Shown here: one piece after another, positions 13,913 through 22,943 of the stretch | Layout: every line of letters starts with the position of its first letter | Position numbering within the stretch: the first letter of the stretch is position 1 | Assembly (NCBI GenBank): GCA_943361925.1 | Contig: CALRIT020000011.1 | Location: 72,391-136,390 of the forward strand | Source of the DNA: CAISCU01 sp943361925 | GTDB taxonomy: Bacteria; Bacteroidota; Bacteroidia; UKL13-3 | Length of the DNA stretch: 64,000 bases | Reading direction: 5' to 3' | Program-made: the position numbers and the translations under genes | The notes under the pieces: generated by a model | What the model was told of the DNA's origin: nothing | What the model saw: the letters and a program-made list of their open reading frames with translations, nothing else | Database searches by the model: none

Positions 13913-16534
13913 ATGACTGCCAACGAAATACGTAAACAGTTCCTAGAATATTTTCAAAGTAAAGGTCACCAAATCGTTCCTTCTGCTCCAATTGTGGTTA
14001 AAAATGATCCTACACTCATGTTTACAAATGCGGGTATGAATCAGTTTAAAGATTGGTTTTTAGGAAACGAAGAACCGAAATATAAAAGGGTTGCTGATAC
14101 TCAAAAATGTTTACGTGTTAGTGGGAAACATAATGATTTAGAAGAAGTTGGTGTTGATACTTACCATCATACCATGTTTGAAATGTTGGGTAACTGGAGT
14201 TTTGGAGATTATTTCAAAACAGAAGCAATTGAATGGGCTTGGGATTTATTGACCAATGTTTACAAATTAGACAAAGACCGTTTATATGTTACCGTTTTTG
14301 AAGGTGATGAAAAAGAAGGACTTGCTTTTGATCAGGAAGCTTTTGATGAATGGAAAAAGTGGATTGCTCCTGAGCGAATTTTAATGGGCAATAAAAAGGA
14401 TAACTTCTGGGAAATGGGTGATACCGGTCCTTGTGGTCCTTGTTCTGAAATTCATGTTGATTTACGTTCTGATGCTGAAAGAGCAGCTATTGATGGCAGT
14501 ACTTTGGTTAATAACGATCATCCTCAGGTAATTGAAATCTGGAACAATGTATTCATGGAATTCAATAGAAAAGCTGATGGGAAATTAGAAAAACTACCTG
14601 CACAACATGTTGATACAGGAATGGGTTTTGAAAGATTGGTAAGAGCTATTGAAGGTAAATCTTCTAATTATGATACTGATGTTTTTGTTCCTAGCATTAA
14701 ATTTATTGAAGCTCATAGTGGAATAAAATACAATTTCAGCGACTCAATTTCTGATATTTCCATGAGAGTAATTTCAGACCATATCAGAGCAATTTCTTTT
14801 TGTATAGCTGATGGTCAACTGCCTTCAAATAATGGTGCCGGTTATGTAATCAGACGAATTTTAAGAAGAGCTGTTAGATATGGTTTTCAGTTCCTGAATT
14901 TTAAGGAACCATTTTTAGAAAAATTGAGTGGCCAAATTGCTGAACATTTCAAAGATATTTTTCCTGAATTATACAGCCAGCGTGAATTTGTTGCAAAAGT
15001 AATTCGTGAAGAAGAAGTGAGTTTTTTAAGAACTTTAGAGAACGGATTAAGACGTTTAGACCAAATTATTTCTAACCTAAAACAAGGTGAAGTAATTGAT
15101 GGAAGAATTGTTTTTGAACTAAATGATACATTTGGTTTTCCTGTTGATTTAACCTCACTTTTAGCAAGAGAAAAAGGTTTTGGAATTGATGAAGCCGGTT
15201 TCAAAATAGCATTAGAAGAACAAAAAGCACGTTCAAGAAAAGCTACAGAAATTAATACTGATGATTGGCAGGTTTTATTACCTGAGGAAGCAAGTAAATT
15301 TTTAGGATATGATTTGCTTGAATCTGAAGTTAAAATCATGAAATTCAGAAAGGTAAAAGCAAAAGGAAAAGAATATTTCCAATTGGTATTTAATCAAACT
15401 CCATTTTATCCTGAAGGTGGCGGACAGATTGGTGATACTGGATTTATCTCAAACGCAAATGAGAAAATTCAAATTACCAATACTTTGAGAGAGAATAATA
15501 TGATTATTCATCTTGTTGAAAGTATACCTGCAAATCCTGAAGCTGTTTTTATAGCTGAAGTTGATGCAGAAAAACGCTCTTTAACTGAAAATAATCATAG
15601 TGCAACTCATTTATTGCATGCAGCATTACGACAAGTTTTAGGTAAACATGTTGCTCAAAAAGGCTCATTGGTAAATTCAGATTATTTACGTTTCGATTTC
15701 TCTCATTTTTCAGCAATGACAGATGAAGAAATTGCTAAAGTTGAACAAATTGTCAATCAAAAAATCAGAGAGAATATTTCTTTAGATGAAAAAAGAAATG
15801 TTCCAATTGCCGAAGCTGAAAAAATGGGTGCGATGATGTTGTTTGGTGAAAAATATGGTGATTCTGTTCGCGTAATAACATTTGATGAAAAGTACTCAAG
15901 AGAATTATGTGGAGGAACTCATGTTAAATCTACAGGCAAAATCGGGATGTTTAAAATTACATCTGAATCGGCTGTAGCTGCAGGTGTGAGAAGGATTGAA
16001 GCAATCAGTTCACTTGCTAGTGAGAAGTATGTTTCTGATATGGAATCCAGCTTAAAAGGATTAAGAGAGGTTCTTAAAACCAAGGATCTTCAAAAAGCTC
16101 TGGAAGATTTGATGAATGATAAATCAGAATTGCAGAGAAAACTTGAAATTCTGGAATCAGAAAAAACTCAGCTCATAAAATCAGAATTAAAGAATAAAGT
16201 AAAAACTGCAAATGGCTGTAACGTAATTGTTGAACAAATTGAATTAAATTCAGCAGACCAATTAAAGAATTTGTCATTTCAATTAAAATCAGAAATTCCG
16301 AATTTATTTCTAGCGTTAGGAACTATAATCAATCAAAAACCATTTTTGAGCATCATTATCGACGAAGAATTAGTAAAAACAAAGGGTTTTCATGCCGGGA
16401 ATCTGGTGAAAGAAGCTGCTAAAAATATCAAAGGTGGAGGCGGTGGTCAGCCATTTTATGCAACAGCCGGAGGTTCAGATTTGAATGGCTTATTAACGGC
16501 TTTACAATACGTTTACGAAAAAGTAACAGCTTAA
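13913..16534 (+). CDS. alaS: Alanyl-tRNA synthetase
   Basis: The enzyme charges tRNA-Ala, which it recognises mainly by the G3-U70 pair. The 873-residue protein starts at ATG 13913 (MTANEIRKQFLEYF); a longer in-frame opening upstream is not conserved in character. The catalytic class II domain has PTLMFTNAGMNQFKDWFLG. The editing domain has the HSATH and CGGTH metal-binding motifs. The C-terminal domain has the Gly-rich GGGGGQPFYATAGG. All domains appear intact. Confidence 0.97.
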   Translation: MTANEIRKQFLEYFQSKGHQIVPSAPIVVKNDPTLMFTNAGMNQFKDWFLGNEEPKYKRVADTQKCLRVSGKHNDLEEVGVDTYHHTMFEMLGNWSFGDYFKTEAIEWAWDLLTNVYKLDKDRLYVTVFEGDEKEGLAFDQEAFDEWKKWIAPERILMGNKKDNFWEMGDTGPCGPCSEIHVDLRSDAERAAIDGSTLVNNDHPQVIEIWNNVFMEFNRKADGKLEKLPAQHVDTGMGFERLVRAIEGKSSNYDTDVFVPSIKFIEAHSGIKYNFSDSISDISMRVISDHIRAISFCIADGQLPSNNGAGYVIRRILRRAVRYGFQFLNFKEPFLEKLSGQIAEHFKDIFPELYSQREFVAKVIREEEVSFLRTLENGLRRLDQIISNLKQGEVIDGRIVFELNDTFGFPVDLTSLLAREKGFGIDEAGFKIALEEQKARSRKATEINTDDWQVLLPEEASKFLGYDLLESEVKIMKFRKVKAKGKEYFQLVFNQTPFYPEGGGQIGDTGFISNANEKIQITNTLRENNMIIHLVESIPANPEAVFIAEVDAEKRSLTENNHSATHLLHAALRQVLGKHVAQKGSLVNSDYLRFDFSHFSAMTDEEIAKVEQIVNQKIRENISLDEKRNVPIAEAEKMGAMMLFGEKYGDSVRVITFDEKYSRELCGGTHVKSTGKIGMFKITSESAVAAGVRRIEAISSLASEKYVSDMESSLKGLREVLKTKDLQKALEDLMNDKSELQRKLEILESEKTQLIKSELKNKVKTANGCNVIVEQIELNSADQLKNLSFQLKSEIPNLFLALGTIINQKPFLSIIIDEELVKTKGFHAGNLVKEAAKNIKGGGGGQPFYATAGGSDLNGLLTALQYVYEKVTA

Positions 16535-16567
16535 GACAAAAAAATGCAAGTAAAATTCGTGTAAATA

Positions 16568-16849
16568 TTGCATCATTGTACCGTGGTAGAAGAAATTTCG
16601 ATTTTAATAGGCGTACTTGTCATATTAATTACAGTTTTCTGGGTACGAGGAAATGTAAGGCTAAGTGATAATTGTCCGAAATGTGGGAATAATAACCATG
16701 TAAAAAGGGTTTCAAGAAGTTTCTTGACCAAATATCTGTTTTTTATGTTTGGTGCTAGAAAATTAAGGTGTTCAAAGTGTTGGAAAAATTATTTTCAACT
16801 TTGGGCTGTTGGAAAACCTGATCCAAAACCAAGCGCCTCGGATTATTAA
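16568..16849 (+). CDS. Small membrane protein with a zinc-ribbon motif
   Basis: The 93-residue product has one hydrophobic helix near its start (ISILIGVLVILITVFWV) and two CxxC pairs (CPKCGN and CSKC) about 35 residues apart that could bind one zinc. No named family is recognised. The start is uncertain: TTG at 16568 or GTG at 16583. It overlaps the convergent Mpo1-like gene by four bases at the stop codons. Confidence 0.55.
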   Translation: MHHCTVVEEISILIGVLVILITVFWVRGNVRLSDNCPKCGNNNHVKRVSRSFLTKYLFFMFGARKLRCSKCWKNYFQLWAVGKPDPKPSASDY

Positions 16850-17292
16850 TATTGGATATTGAGTTTTTTGTAAATAAAACTCAGTAACCATGCCGGGCCA
16901 ATTAGTAGAAACTGAACATCGTCTAAAAACGATGGCTTTTTCCCTTCAATTTTATGACCAATAAATTGTCCTATCCATGCTATGGTAAAAATCGCAAGCG
17001 CAATTTTCCAAACACTGATTTCTAAATTTTGCAATTGCGTAGAACTCCAAATGCAGACAAAATAAAACAGGAGCAATCCCACAGCTATTTTCCAGGAGAT
17101 TCTGAAATAAAAAAGCATAGCACCTACCAAAACCAGATGAGCTAGGCTTAAACCTTGGTATAATTCAACTTCATTTAGTAAACAAACTAAACTAAAGAAA
17201 ATACTTGGAACACAAATCCAGTGAATGAGTTTATTGGTGGCATTTTGATGACTAACTGCATATTCATCAAGCCATTGTTGAATGCTTTTCAT
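16846..17292 (-). CDS. Mpo1/DUF962-family membrane protein
   Basis: The family includes the yeast dioxygenase Mpo1 that degrades 2-hydroxy fatty acids using iron. Here 148 residues hold four to five hydrophobic helices with the conserved elements NKLIHWICVPSIF, QFIGHKIEGKKPSFLDD and LLIGPAWLL; the His residues are the likely metal ligands. Activity in bacteria is not established. It ends the pyrR-pyrB-lipoprotein-trpS run, nine bases after trpS. Confidence 0.85.
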   Translation of the reverse strand: MKSIQQWLDEYAVSHQNATNKLIHWICVPSIFFSLVCLLNEVELYQGLSLAHLVLVGAMLFYFRISWKIAVGLLLFYFVCIWSSTQLQNLEISVWKIALAIFTIAWIGQFIGHKIEGKKPSFLDDVQFLLIGPAWLLSFIYKKLNIQY

Positions 17293-17301
17293 TCAACTAA
17301 T

Positions 17302-18309
17302 CTAGTAAAATTTTCTGAATCCAATAGCACTTCTTGCTTCTTTTAAGGTAGCATCGGCACTTTCTTTTGCTTTTTCAGCTCCTAATTTGGCCACCTTACC
17401 CAAGTATTCTTCATTGGCTAAAATATCACTGATTTTCTCTCTGATAGGAGTTAAAAATGTAACCATATCTTCTGCCAATTGCTTCTTTAAATCACCGAAT
17501 CTTATGTTACAATTAGCATATGATTCAACATAAAAATCTAAAGTTTCTTTTGTTGATGCTACTTTTAGTAAATCAAATAAATTTTGTACCGGCTGACTAG
17601 GAACTGAGTTTGGCTCAGTTGGAGTAACATCACTTACGGCTTTTGAAATCTTTTTTCTTAGAACATCGGGAGAATCAATCAGGTTAATTACATTGTTTTC
17701 TCCATCACTTTTACTCATTTTTCCTCCACCTTGTAAGCCCGGAATTTTTACCAGTTCACCACCATAATTGAATGCTTGTGGTTCAGGGAAAAGTTCAATA
17801 TCATACATTCTATTGAAACGGTTTCCAAAGGTTCTGGCCATTTCCAAATGTTGTTCTTGGTCTTTACCAACCGGAACCAAATGTGCTCTGTGAATGATAA
17901 TATCGGCAGCCATCAAAACAGGGTAGGTGAGGAGTCCGGCATTGATATTATCAGGTTGTGTCCTTACTTTTTCTTTAAAAGAACTTACTCTTTCCAATTC
18001 TCCTTTGTAAGCATGCATATTAAGCAACAAATATAATTCAGGTATTTGAGGTAAATCACTTTGAATATATAAGGTGCATTTTTCAGGATCTAATCCACAA
18101 GCTAAATATTCTGCTAAAACCTGCTTAACACTATTATGTAAATCTTTCGGATTTGGATGTGTAGTTAACGAATGGTAATCAGCAATAAAGAAAAAACATG
18201 GATGTTCATTTTGCATGCTGATGAAATTTTTTACCGCACCCATATAATTGCCTAAATGAAGCATTCCTGTTGGCCTAATGCCACTAACTACTATTTCTTT
18301 TGAAGACAT
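17302..18309 (-). CDS. trpS: Tryptophanyl-tRNA synthetase
   Basis: This class I synthetase charges tRNA-Trp. The HIGH-type motif is in GIRPTGMLHLGNYMGAVKN and the KMSKS motif is KMSKSDGE. The 335-residue length is normal. I chose the ATG at 18309 (MSSKEIVVSG) over the ATG seven codons upstream because the family starts there. It follows a small lipoprotein gene by 30 bases. Confidence 0.96.
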   Translation of the reverse strand: MSSKEIVVSGIRPTGMLHLGNYMGAVKNFISMQNEHPCFFFIADYHSLTTHPNPKDLHNSVKQVLAEYLACGLDPEKCTLYIQSDLPQIPELYLLLNMHAYKGELERVSSFKEKVRTQPDNINAGLLTYPVLMAADIIIHRAHLVPVGKDQEQHLEMARTFGNRFNRMYDIELFPEPQAFNYGGELVKIPGLQGGGKMSKSDGENNVINLIDSPDVLRKKISKAVSDVTPTEPNSVPSQPVQNLFDLLKVASTKETLDFYVESYANCNIRFGDLKKQLAEDMVTFLTPIREKISDILANEEYLGKVAKLGAEKAKESADATLKEARSAIGFRKFY

Positions 18310-18339
18310 GAATTTAATTGGTTTTAACATGTAAACTAC

Positions 18340-18795
18340 CTATTGAATAGATGGCTTACAATCGATTTTATGTAAAATTATAATGAATTCAAACTTACTT
18401 GAGTCGTATACAATATTTCCTTGCTCATCAATTATGGCAGGAGCGGTTTTTAATAGAATTTGATTATCTCTGATTTTCCAGGTCTGATTTTCTTTAAATT
18501 CTTCACCTTCTTGAGAATAGGTGTAAATGCATTCAATGATACTATCTTTAATTACTCCGGAAATAGTTCCTATAGCAGCATCCTTTTCATAAGGAATATA
18601 GTTGTATTCACCAGTAACCAATGTATCCTTGATATGGATATTTAGTGAGGTACTATCTTCGTTTTTCAGTCCATCAGTCAAAAGAAAACAAAGCTTTTCA
18701 TTTCTTTTATTCTCTGAATTTTGCTGATTTTTTTGCTCATTATTTGAACATGAAACCAAGATAATTGCTGCTAGAAAAATATAAACTATTTTCAT
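18340..18795 (-). CDS. Small lipoprotein of unknown function
   Basis: The first 16 residues form a lipoprotein signal peptide with Cys in IILVSCSNN. The mature 135 residues begin with an Asn/Gln/Lys-rich linker and continue with alternating strands (VTGEYNYIPYEKDAAIGTISG), typical of small Bacteroidota envelope lipoproteins. No family is recognised. Its ATG overlaps the stop of pyrB by four bases, so it is translated from the pyr transcript. Confidence 0.65.
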   Translation of the reverse strand: MKIVYIFLAAIILVSCSNNEQKNQQNSENKRNEKLCFLLTDGLKNEDSTSLNIHIKDTLVTGEYNYIPYEKDAAIGTISGVIKDSIIECIYTYSQEGEEFKENQTWKIRDNQILLKTAPAIIDEQGNIVYDSSKFEFIIILHKIDCKPSIQ

Positions 18796-19724
18796 ATTGA
18801 ACCTTGTTGACCTGCTAATAAAAACATTACTGCCATTCTAACGGCTACGCCATTTTCCACTTGATCTAAAATAATGCTGTGTTTGCTATCTGCAACATCA
18901 CTTGTAATTTCAACACCTCTGTTAATTGGTCCCGGGTGCATAATTACAATTTCCTTATTTAATGAATCCAGACGTTCCTTGTCTAAACCGTATAACATAC
19001 TGTATTCACGTAATGAAGGAAAGTATTTTAAATCTTGTCTTTCAAGCTGAATTCTAAGCATATTGGCAACATCACACCAGGCCAATGCTTTCATTAAATT
19101 TGTTTCAACTTTCACACCCAAAGATTCTATGTGTTTTGGGATTAAAGTACTAGGACCGCAAACCATTACTTCTGCACCTAGCTTTTGTAAGCAGAAGATA
19201 TTTGATATAGCTACTCTTGAATGAGTGATATCTCCAACAATCACTATTTTTTTTCCTTTTACCGAACCCAGTTTTTCTCTGATTGAAAAAGCATCTAATA
19301 AAGCCTGAGTTGGATGTTCATGAGTACCATCACCTGCATTAATAATATTGGCTTTGATATGTTTGGAAAGAAAAACACAAGCTCCTGGAGCAGGATGTCT
19401 CATCACAACCATATCCACTTTCATTGCAAGGATGTTATTTACTGTATCAATTAAAGTTTCTCCTTTTGAAACAGAGGAAGATGATGCAGAGAAATTAACG
19501 ATATCGGCACTTAATCTTTTTTGAGCCAGTTCAAATGAAATTCTGGTTCTAGTAGAATTTTCGAAAAAGATATTGGCGATGGTAACATCACGAAGCGAAG
19601 GAACCTTTTTGATCGGCCTGTTGATAATGGATTTAAAATTATCTGCTGTCTCAAAAACCAAATTAATATCATCTGCATTGAGTTCCTTGATTCCCAGCAA
19701 ATGTCTTTGAGAAAATTTCTTCAT
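18792..19724 (-). CDS. pyrB: Aspartate carbamoyltransferase, catalytic chain
   Basis: The enzyme joins carbamoyl phosphate and aspartate in pyrimidine synthesis. Carbamoyl-phosphate binding is shown by FFENSTRTRISFELAQ. Also conserved are GDGTHEHPTQALLD and IMHPGPINRGVEI. The 310-residue length is typical of the catalytic chain. No regulatory chain gene (pyrI) is nearby, but pyrR lies directly upstream, which fits regulation by PyrR rather than PyrI. Confidence 0.96.
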   Translation of the reverse strand: MKKFSQRHLLGIKELNADDINLVFETADNFKSIINRPIKKVPSLRDVTIANIFFENSTRTRISFELAQKRLSADIVNFSASSSSVSKGETLIDTVNNILAMKVDMVVMRHPAPGACVFLSKHIKANIINAGDGTHEHPTQALLDAFSIREKLGSVKGKKIVIVGDITHSRVAISNIFCLQKLGAEVMVCGPSTLIPKHIESLGVKVETNLMKALAWCDVANMLRIQLERQDLKYFPSLREYSMLYGLDKERLDSLNKEIVIMHPGPINRGVEITSDVADSKHSIILDQVENGVAVRMAVMFLLAGQQGSI

Positions 19725-19750
19725 TTCTATTTTTATTCTTGGCCTAATAA

Positions 19751-20296
19751 TCAGGGTTGTATTGGAAGTATTTGAACGATATCTTTTTTACCTTGTTCTT
19801 TCCATTCCACTTTCACTTTATCATGAGCTCTGGTATCAACTGTTAATCCAACATAATCAGCTTGAATAGGTAAATCTCTGCTGTAAAGTCGGTCTATTAA
19901 AACCAGAAGTTCAACTCTATTTGGTCTTCCAAAATCGGTAATGGCGTCTAATGCTGAACGAATTGTTCTTCCAGTAAAAAGCACATCATCTATCAGCACA
20001 ACTTGTTTATGACTCATACTGAAATTGATTTTTAGTTCAGAAGGAATGATATGTTCATTTCCTCTTCTAAAATCATCGCGGTAAAAAGCAATATCAAGTT
20101 CTCCATACAGAACATCTTTTAATCCGGTGATTTCTTCTAATCTCGATTTAATTCTTCTCGAAAGAAAAATACCACGAGGCTGCATTCCAACCAAAGCCAC
20201 ATCGGCAAAACTACCATGTCTTTCAATAAGCTGATAACATAGTCTGTCTAGAGTCAATTGAAATTGTTTCTTTTCAAGAATTATACGTTCCTTCAT
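19751..20296 (-). CDS. pyrR: Bifunctional pyrimidine regulator/uracil phosphoribosyltransferase PyrR
   Basis: PyrR binds pyr mRNA in some bacteria to control attenuation and also has weak uracil phosphoribosyltransferase activity. The PRPP-binding motif is VVLIDDVLFTGRTIRSALDA. MQPRGIFLSRR is also typical. The 181-residue protein is full length. I see no PyrR-binding RNA loop or attenuator in the 66-base leader, only a short TTGAAG/CTTCAA hairpin, so how it regulates here is open. It heads the pyrR-pyrB run. Confidence 0.95.
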   Translation of the reverse strand: MKERIILEKKQFQLTLDRLCYQLIERHGSFADVALVGMQPRGIFLSRRIKSRLEEITGLKDVLYGELDIAFYRDDFRRGNEHIIPSELKINFSMSHKQVVLIDDVLFTGRTIRSALDAITDFGRPNRVELLVLIDRLYSRDLPIQADYVGLTVDTRAHDKVKVEWKEQGKKDIVQILPIQP

Positions 20297-20362
20297 AAAG
20301 TAATGCCTTTTATTTGGCTTGAAGTGGGCTTCAAATATCCGATATTTAGCTTAAAAATTGAT

Positions 20363-20773
20363 TTATTTTTGCTGACTTAATTCCAGAATATAATCAAATT
20401 CATATTGAGTAAGGCTCATAACAGATAATCTTCCTTGTCTTACTAGTCCAATATTCTGTAATTTTTCATCAGCTTTTATTTGCTCCAAAGTGATTCTTTT
20501 TTTTAGTTTTTTGAAGGGCTTTAGGTTCACAACCAACCAATTAGGGTCTTCGGTTGTGGGGTCTTGATACGCTTCTTTAGAAACCTTAGCAATACCAACA
20601 ATTTCTTTTCCTTCATTGCTATGGTACCACATCACTAAATCACCTTTTTTCATTTCTCTAAGGTTATTTCGGGCCTGATAATTTCTAACTCCATCCCAGA
20701 AAGTTTCCTTGTCTTTTTCAAATTGTTCCCAGCTATATTTAAATGGTTCTGATTTTACCAGCCAATGTTTCAT
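20363..20773 (-). CDS. EVE-domain protein
   Basis: EVE domains have a PUA-like fold and are thought to bind modified bases in DNA or RNA. The 136-residue protein is one EVE domain: MKHWLVKSEPFKYSWEQF, FWDGVRNYQARNNLREMKKG, DLVMWYHSNEGKEIVGIAKV and the closing RQGRLSVMSLTQYEFDYIL. The three family landmarks (KSEP, W-GVRN, and SV-LT) are all present. It is a lone gene downstream of rpsA. Confidence 0.92.
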   Translation of the reverse strand: MKHWLVKSEPFKYSWEQFEKDKETFWDGVRNYQARNNLREMKKGDLVMWYHSNEGKEIVGIAKVSKEAYQDPTTEDPNWLVVNLKPFKKLKKRITLEQIKADEKLQNIGLVRQGRLSVMSLTQYEFDYILELSQQK

Positions 20774-20811
20774 CTTGATGTTATTTGTCGCAAATTACAA
20801 CATTAATAGGC

Positions 20812-20847
20812 AAAAAAAATCCCGACCAATTGGCCGGGATTTTTTAT
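20812..20847 (-). terminator. Terminator of rpsA
   Basis: The stem AATCCCG/CGGGATT with further pairing around CCAATTGG is followed, in the minus direction, by a run of T. It lies 13 bases after the rpsA stop codon. Confidence 0.88.
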
Positions 20848-20859
20848 TTTACATTAAGA

Positions 20860-22659
20860 CTATTTACCTTCAAGTTTCGCTTTTAATTCAGCTAAACCAT
20901 CAACATCAGCAAATGTAGATTTCTCATTGCTATCGTTTAATTTCTTAGCAGCTTTAGTTGCTTTATCTTTTTCGGTATCCTTACGTTTTTCGTCTACTAC
21001 TTTTTTCTCAGCTTCTTCTTCTCTCCACAATGCAGTATGAGAAACAACGATACGGCGATTTTCTTTATTGAATTCTGTTACTTTCACTTGAAGAACTTCA
21101 TCTTCTTTCGCAGTTTTCTTATCTTCTTTTTGTAATTGTTTTAATGGAGCATATCCTTCAACACCATAAGGAAGAGCAATTGTAGCGCTCTTATCTTCGA
21201 TTTTTAAGATAGTTCCTTCATGGATTGAACCAACTGAGAACAAGGTCTCAAATGCTTCCCAAGGATTTTCATCCAACTGTTTGTGGCCTAAGCTCAAACG
21301 ACGGTTTTCTAAATCCACTTCCAATACAATAACGTCTAATTCCTGGTTAACTTTAACAAACTCATTTGGATGTTTGATTTTCTTAGTCCAGCTTAAATCA
21401 GAAACGTGTACCAATCCGTCAACACCTTCTTCTAATTCCACGAATAAACCGTAGTTAGTCATGTTACGAACTGTACCTTTATGACGAGAGCCTAAAGGAT
21501 AACGTTCTTGAATAGCAACCCAAGGATCTGCTTTCAATTGTTTGATACCCAAAGACATTTTTCTTTCGTCTTTGTCTAAAGTTAAGATAACAGCTTCCAT
21601 TTCGTCACCCATTTTCAAGAAATCTTGAGGGCTACGTAAATGTTGGCTCCAGCTCATTTCACTTACGTGAATTAAACCTTCAACACCAGGGGCTATTTCT
21701 AAGAATGCACCGTAATCAGCAATATTTACAATTTTACCTTTTACGTTTGCATTTACTTGTAATTCTTCAGATAAACTATCCCAAGGATGTGCACCTAATT
21801 GTTTCAAGCCTAAAGAAATACGTTTTTTCTCATCATCGAAATCAAGAACAACAACGTTGATTTTGTCGTCTAATTTCAATACTTCTTCAGGATGGTTGAT
21901 GCGACCCCATGAAATATCAGTAATATGTAATAAACCGTCTACACCACCTAAATCGATGAATACACCGAATGAAGTCATGTTTTTAACAGTTCCTTCTAAT
22001 ACTTGACCTTTCTCTAATCTAGAAAGGATATCAGATTTTTGTTTTTCAATATCCTCTTCAATCAATACTTTGTGCGAAATCACAACATTTTTGAATGAAT
22101 GGTTTACTTTAACTACTTTGAATGGCATGGTTTGACCCACGTAAACATCGTAATCTTTGATTGGTTTAGTGTCGATTTGTGAACCAGGTAAGAAAGTATC
22201 AATACCCATTACATCAACAACCAATCCACCTTTTGTACGGGTTTTAACATAACCTTGTACAATTTCGTCGTTATCATGAGCAGTAAGGATGTTCTCCCAT
22301 GCACGCTCAGAAACGGCTTTCTTACGAGACAAAATTAATTGACCGTTAGGATCTTCTTTTGTTTCCAACAACACTTCTACAACATCACCGGCTTTTAATT
22401 CCGGCATATCGCGGAATTCTGTGCGTGCAATCAGACCATCAGATTTAAATCCAATGTTGAGCACCACTTCTTTTTCTGTAAATCCTACTACTGTTCCTTT
22501 AACGATTTCTTTTTCGTTGAATGCGTTTAAAGTGTTTTCATAAAGACTACTTAATTTTTCATACTCCTCTTTTGAGTACCCGCCAAATCCGGCGTTGTCA
22601 AGGCTCCAGTCGAAATCCATTTCGTGAGCGTTACTTGTTTGGTTTGTGTTTTCTGTCAA
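20860..22659 (-). CDS. rpsA: 30S ribosomal protein S1
   Basis: S1 helps mRNA bind the ribosome. The 599-residue protein has six S1 (OB-fold) domains, with repeats such as GTVKNMTSFGVFIDLGGVDG, GKIVNIADYGAFLEI and GTVRNMTNYGLFVELEEGVDG, each followed by LGxKQL segments. I start it at TTG 22659 (TENTNQTSNAHEMD). This codon has a strong AAAGGAG eight to ten bases upstream, and the consensus promoter lies between it and the upstream ATG at 22722. That combination makes the longer version unlikely. Confidence 0.95.
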   Translation of the reverse strand: MTENTNQTSNAHEMDFDWSLDNAGFGGYSKEEYEKLSSLYENTLNAFNEKEIVKGTVVGFTEKEVVLNIGFKSDGLIARTEFRDMPELKAGDVVEVLLETKEDPNGQLILSRKKAVSERAWENILTAHDNDEIVQGYVKTRTKGGLVVDVMGIDTFLPGSQIDTKPIKDYDVYVGQTMPFKVVKVNHSFKNVVISHKVLIEEDIEKQKSDILSRLEKGQVLEGTVKNMTSFGVFIDLGGVDGLLHITDISWGRINHPEEVLKLDDKINVVVLDFDDEKKRISLGLKQLGAHPWDSLSEELQVNANVKGKIVNIADYGAFLEIAPGVEGLIHVSEMSWSQHLRSPQDFLKMGDEMEAVILTLDKDERKMSLGIKQLKADPWVAIQERYPLGSRHKGTVRNMTNYGLFVELEEGVDGLVHVSDLSWTKKIKHPNEFVKVNQELDVIVLEVDLENRRLSLGHKQLDENPWEAFETLFSVGSIHEGTILKIEDKSATIALPYGVEGYAPLKQLQKEDKKTAKEDEVLQVKVTEFNKENRRIVVSHTALWREEEAEKKVVDEKRKDTEKDKATKAAKKLNDSNEKSTFADVDGLAELKAKLEGK

Positions 22660-22692
22660 TTTTTTAAATCTCCTTTCGCTTAAAAAAGCTTG

Positions 22693-22723
22693 CAAACATA
22701 ATTCTTCTACATATAACCACAAA
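22693..22723 (-). promoter_or_regulatory. Promoter of rpsA
   Basis: On the minus strand TTTG (22723-22720), a 19-base spacer and TATGTTTG (22700-22693) form a full match to the Bacteroidota consensus. The leader is about 30 bases long. Confidence 0.7.
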
Positions 22724-22736
22724 GAATTTCAGCACT

Positions 22737-22943
22737 TTATCTGCTTTTTTTTGAAAATTTATCTGATGCGATGGAGTTTTTGTGATATTTTGCTCCGAAA
22801 ATTATTGCACTGATAATTAAAAGTCCTGAAATTGAGTCAATTGGTGTATCTTCAACTCCATCCTCAAATTCCGGTTGTGCTTTAATTTCTTTTATATTTA
22901 TTAAACAAAAACTCAATGTTATAAGTGTAATTATCTTTTTCAT
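22737..22943 (-). CDS. Small PID-CTERM-like exported protein
   Basis: The 68-residue precursor has a signal peptide (ITLITLSFCLINIKEIKA before QPEFEDG). The acidic mature start is followed by TPIDSISGLLIISAIIFGAK and a basic tail. The order Pro-Ile-Asp, hydrophobic helix, basic end matches the PID-CTERM protein-sorting signal described for Bacteroidota. Only about 15 residues lie between signal peptide and sorting signal. Its ATG overlaps the stop of the upstream T9SS protein gene (ATGA), so the two are translationally coupled. Confidence 0.65.
   Translation of the reverse strand: MKKIITLITLSFCLINIKEIKAQPEFEDGVEDTPIDSISGLLIISAIIFGAKYHKNSIASDKFSKKSR

Noticed and set aside
20297..20362. PyrR-dependent attenuator in the pyrR leader
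   Set aside because: Only a 6-base-pair hairpin is present, without the conserved PyrR-binding loop sequence or a terminator.
22660..22722. Longer rpsA frame from an upstream ATG
   Set aside because: A consensus promoter lies between that ATG and the TTG with a strong ribosome-binding site.
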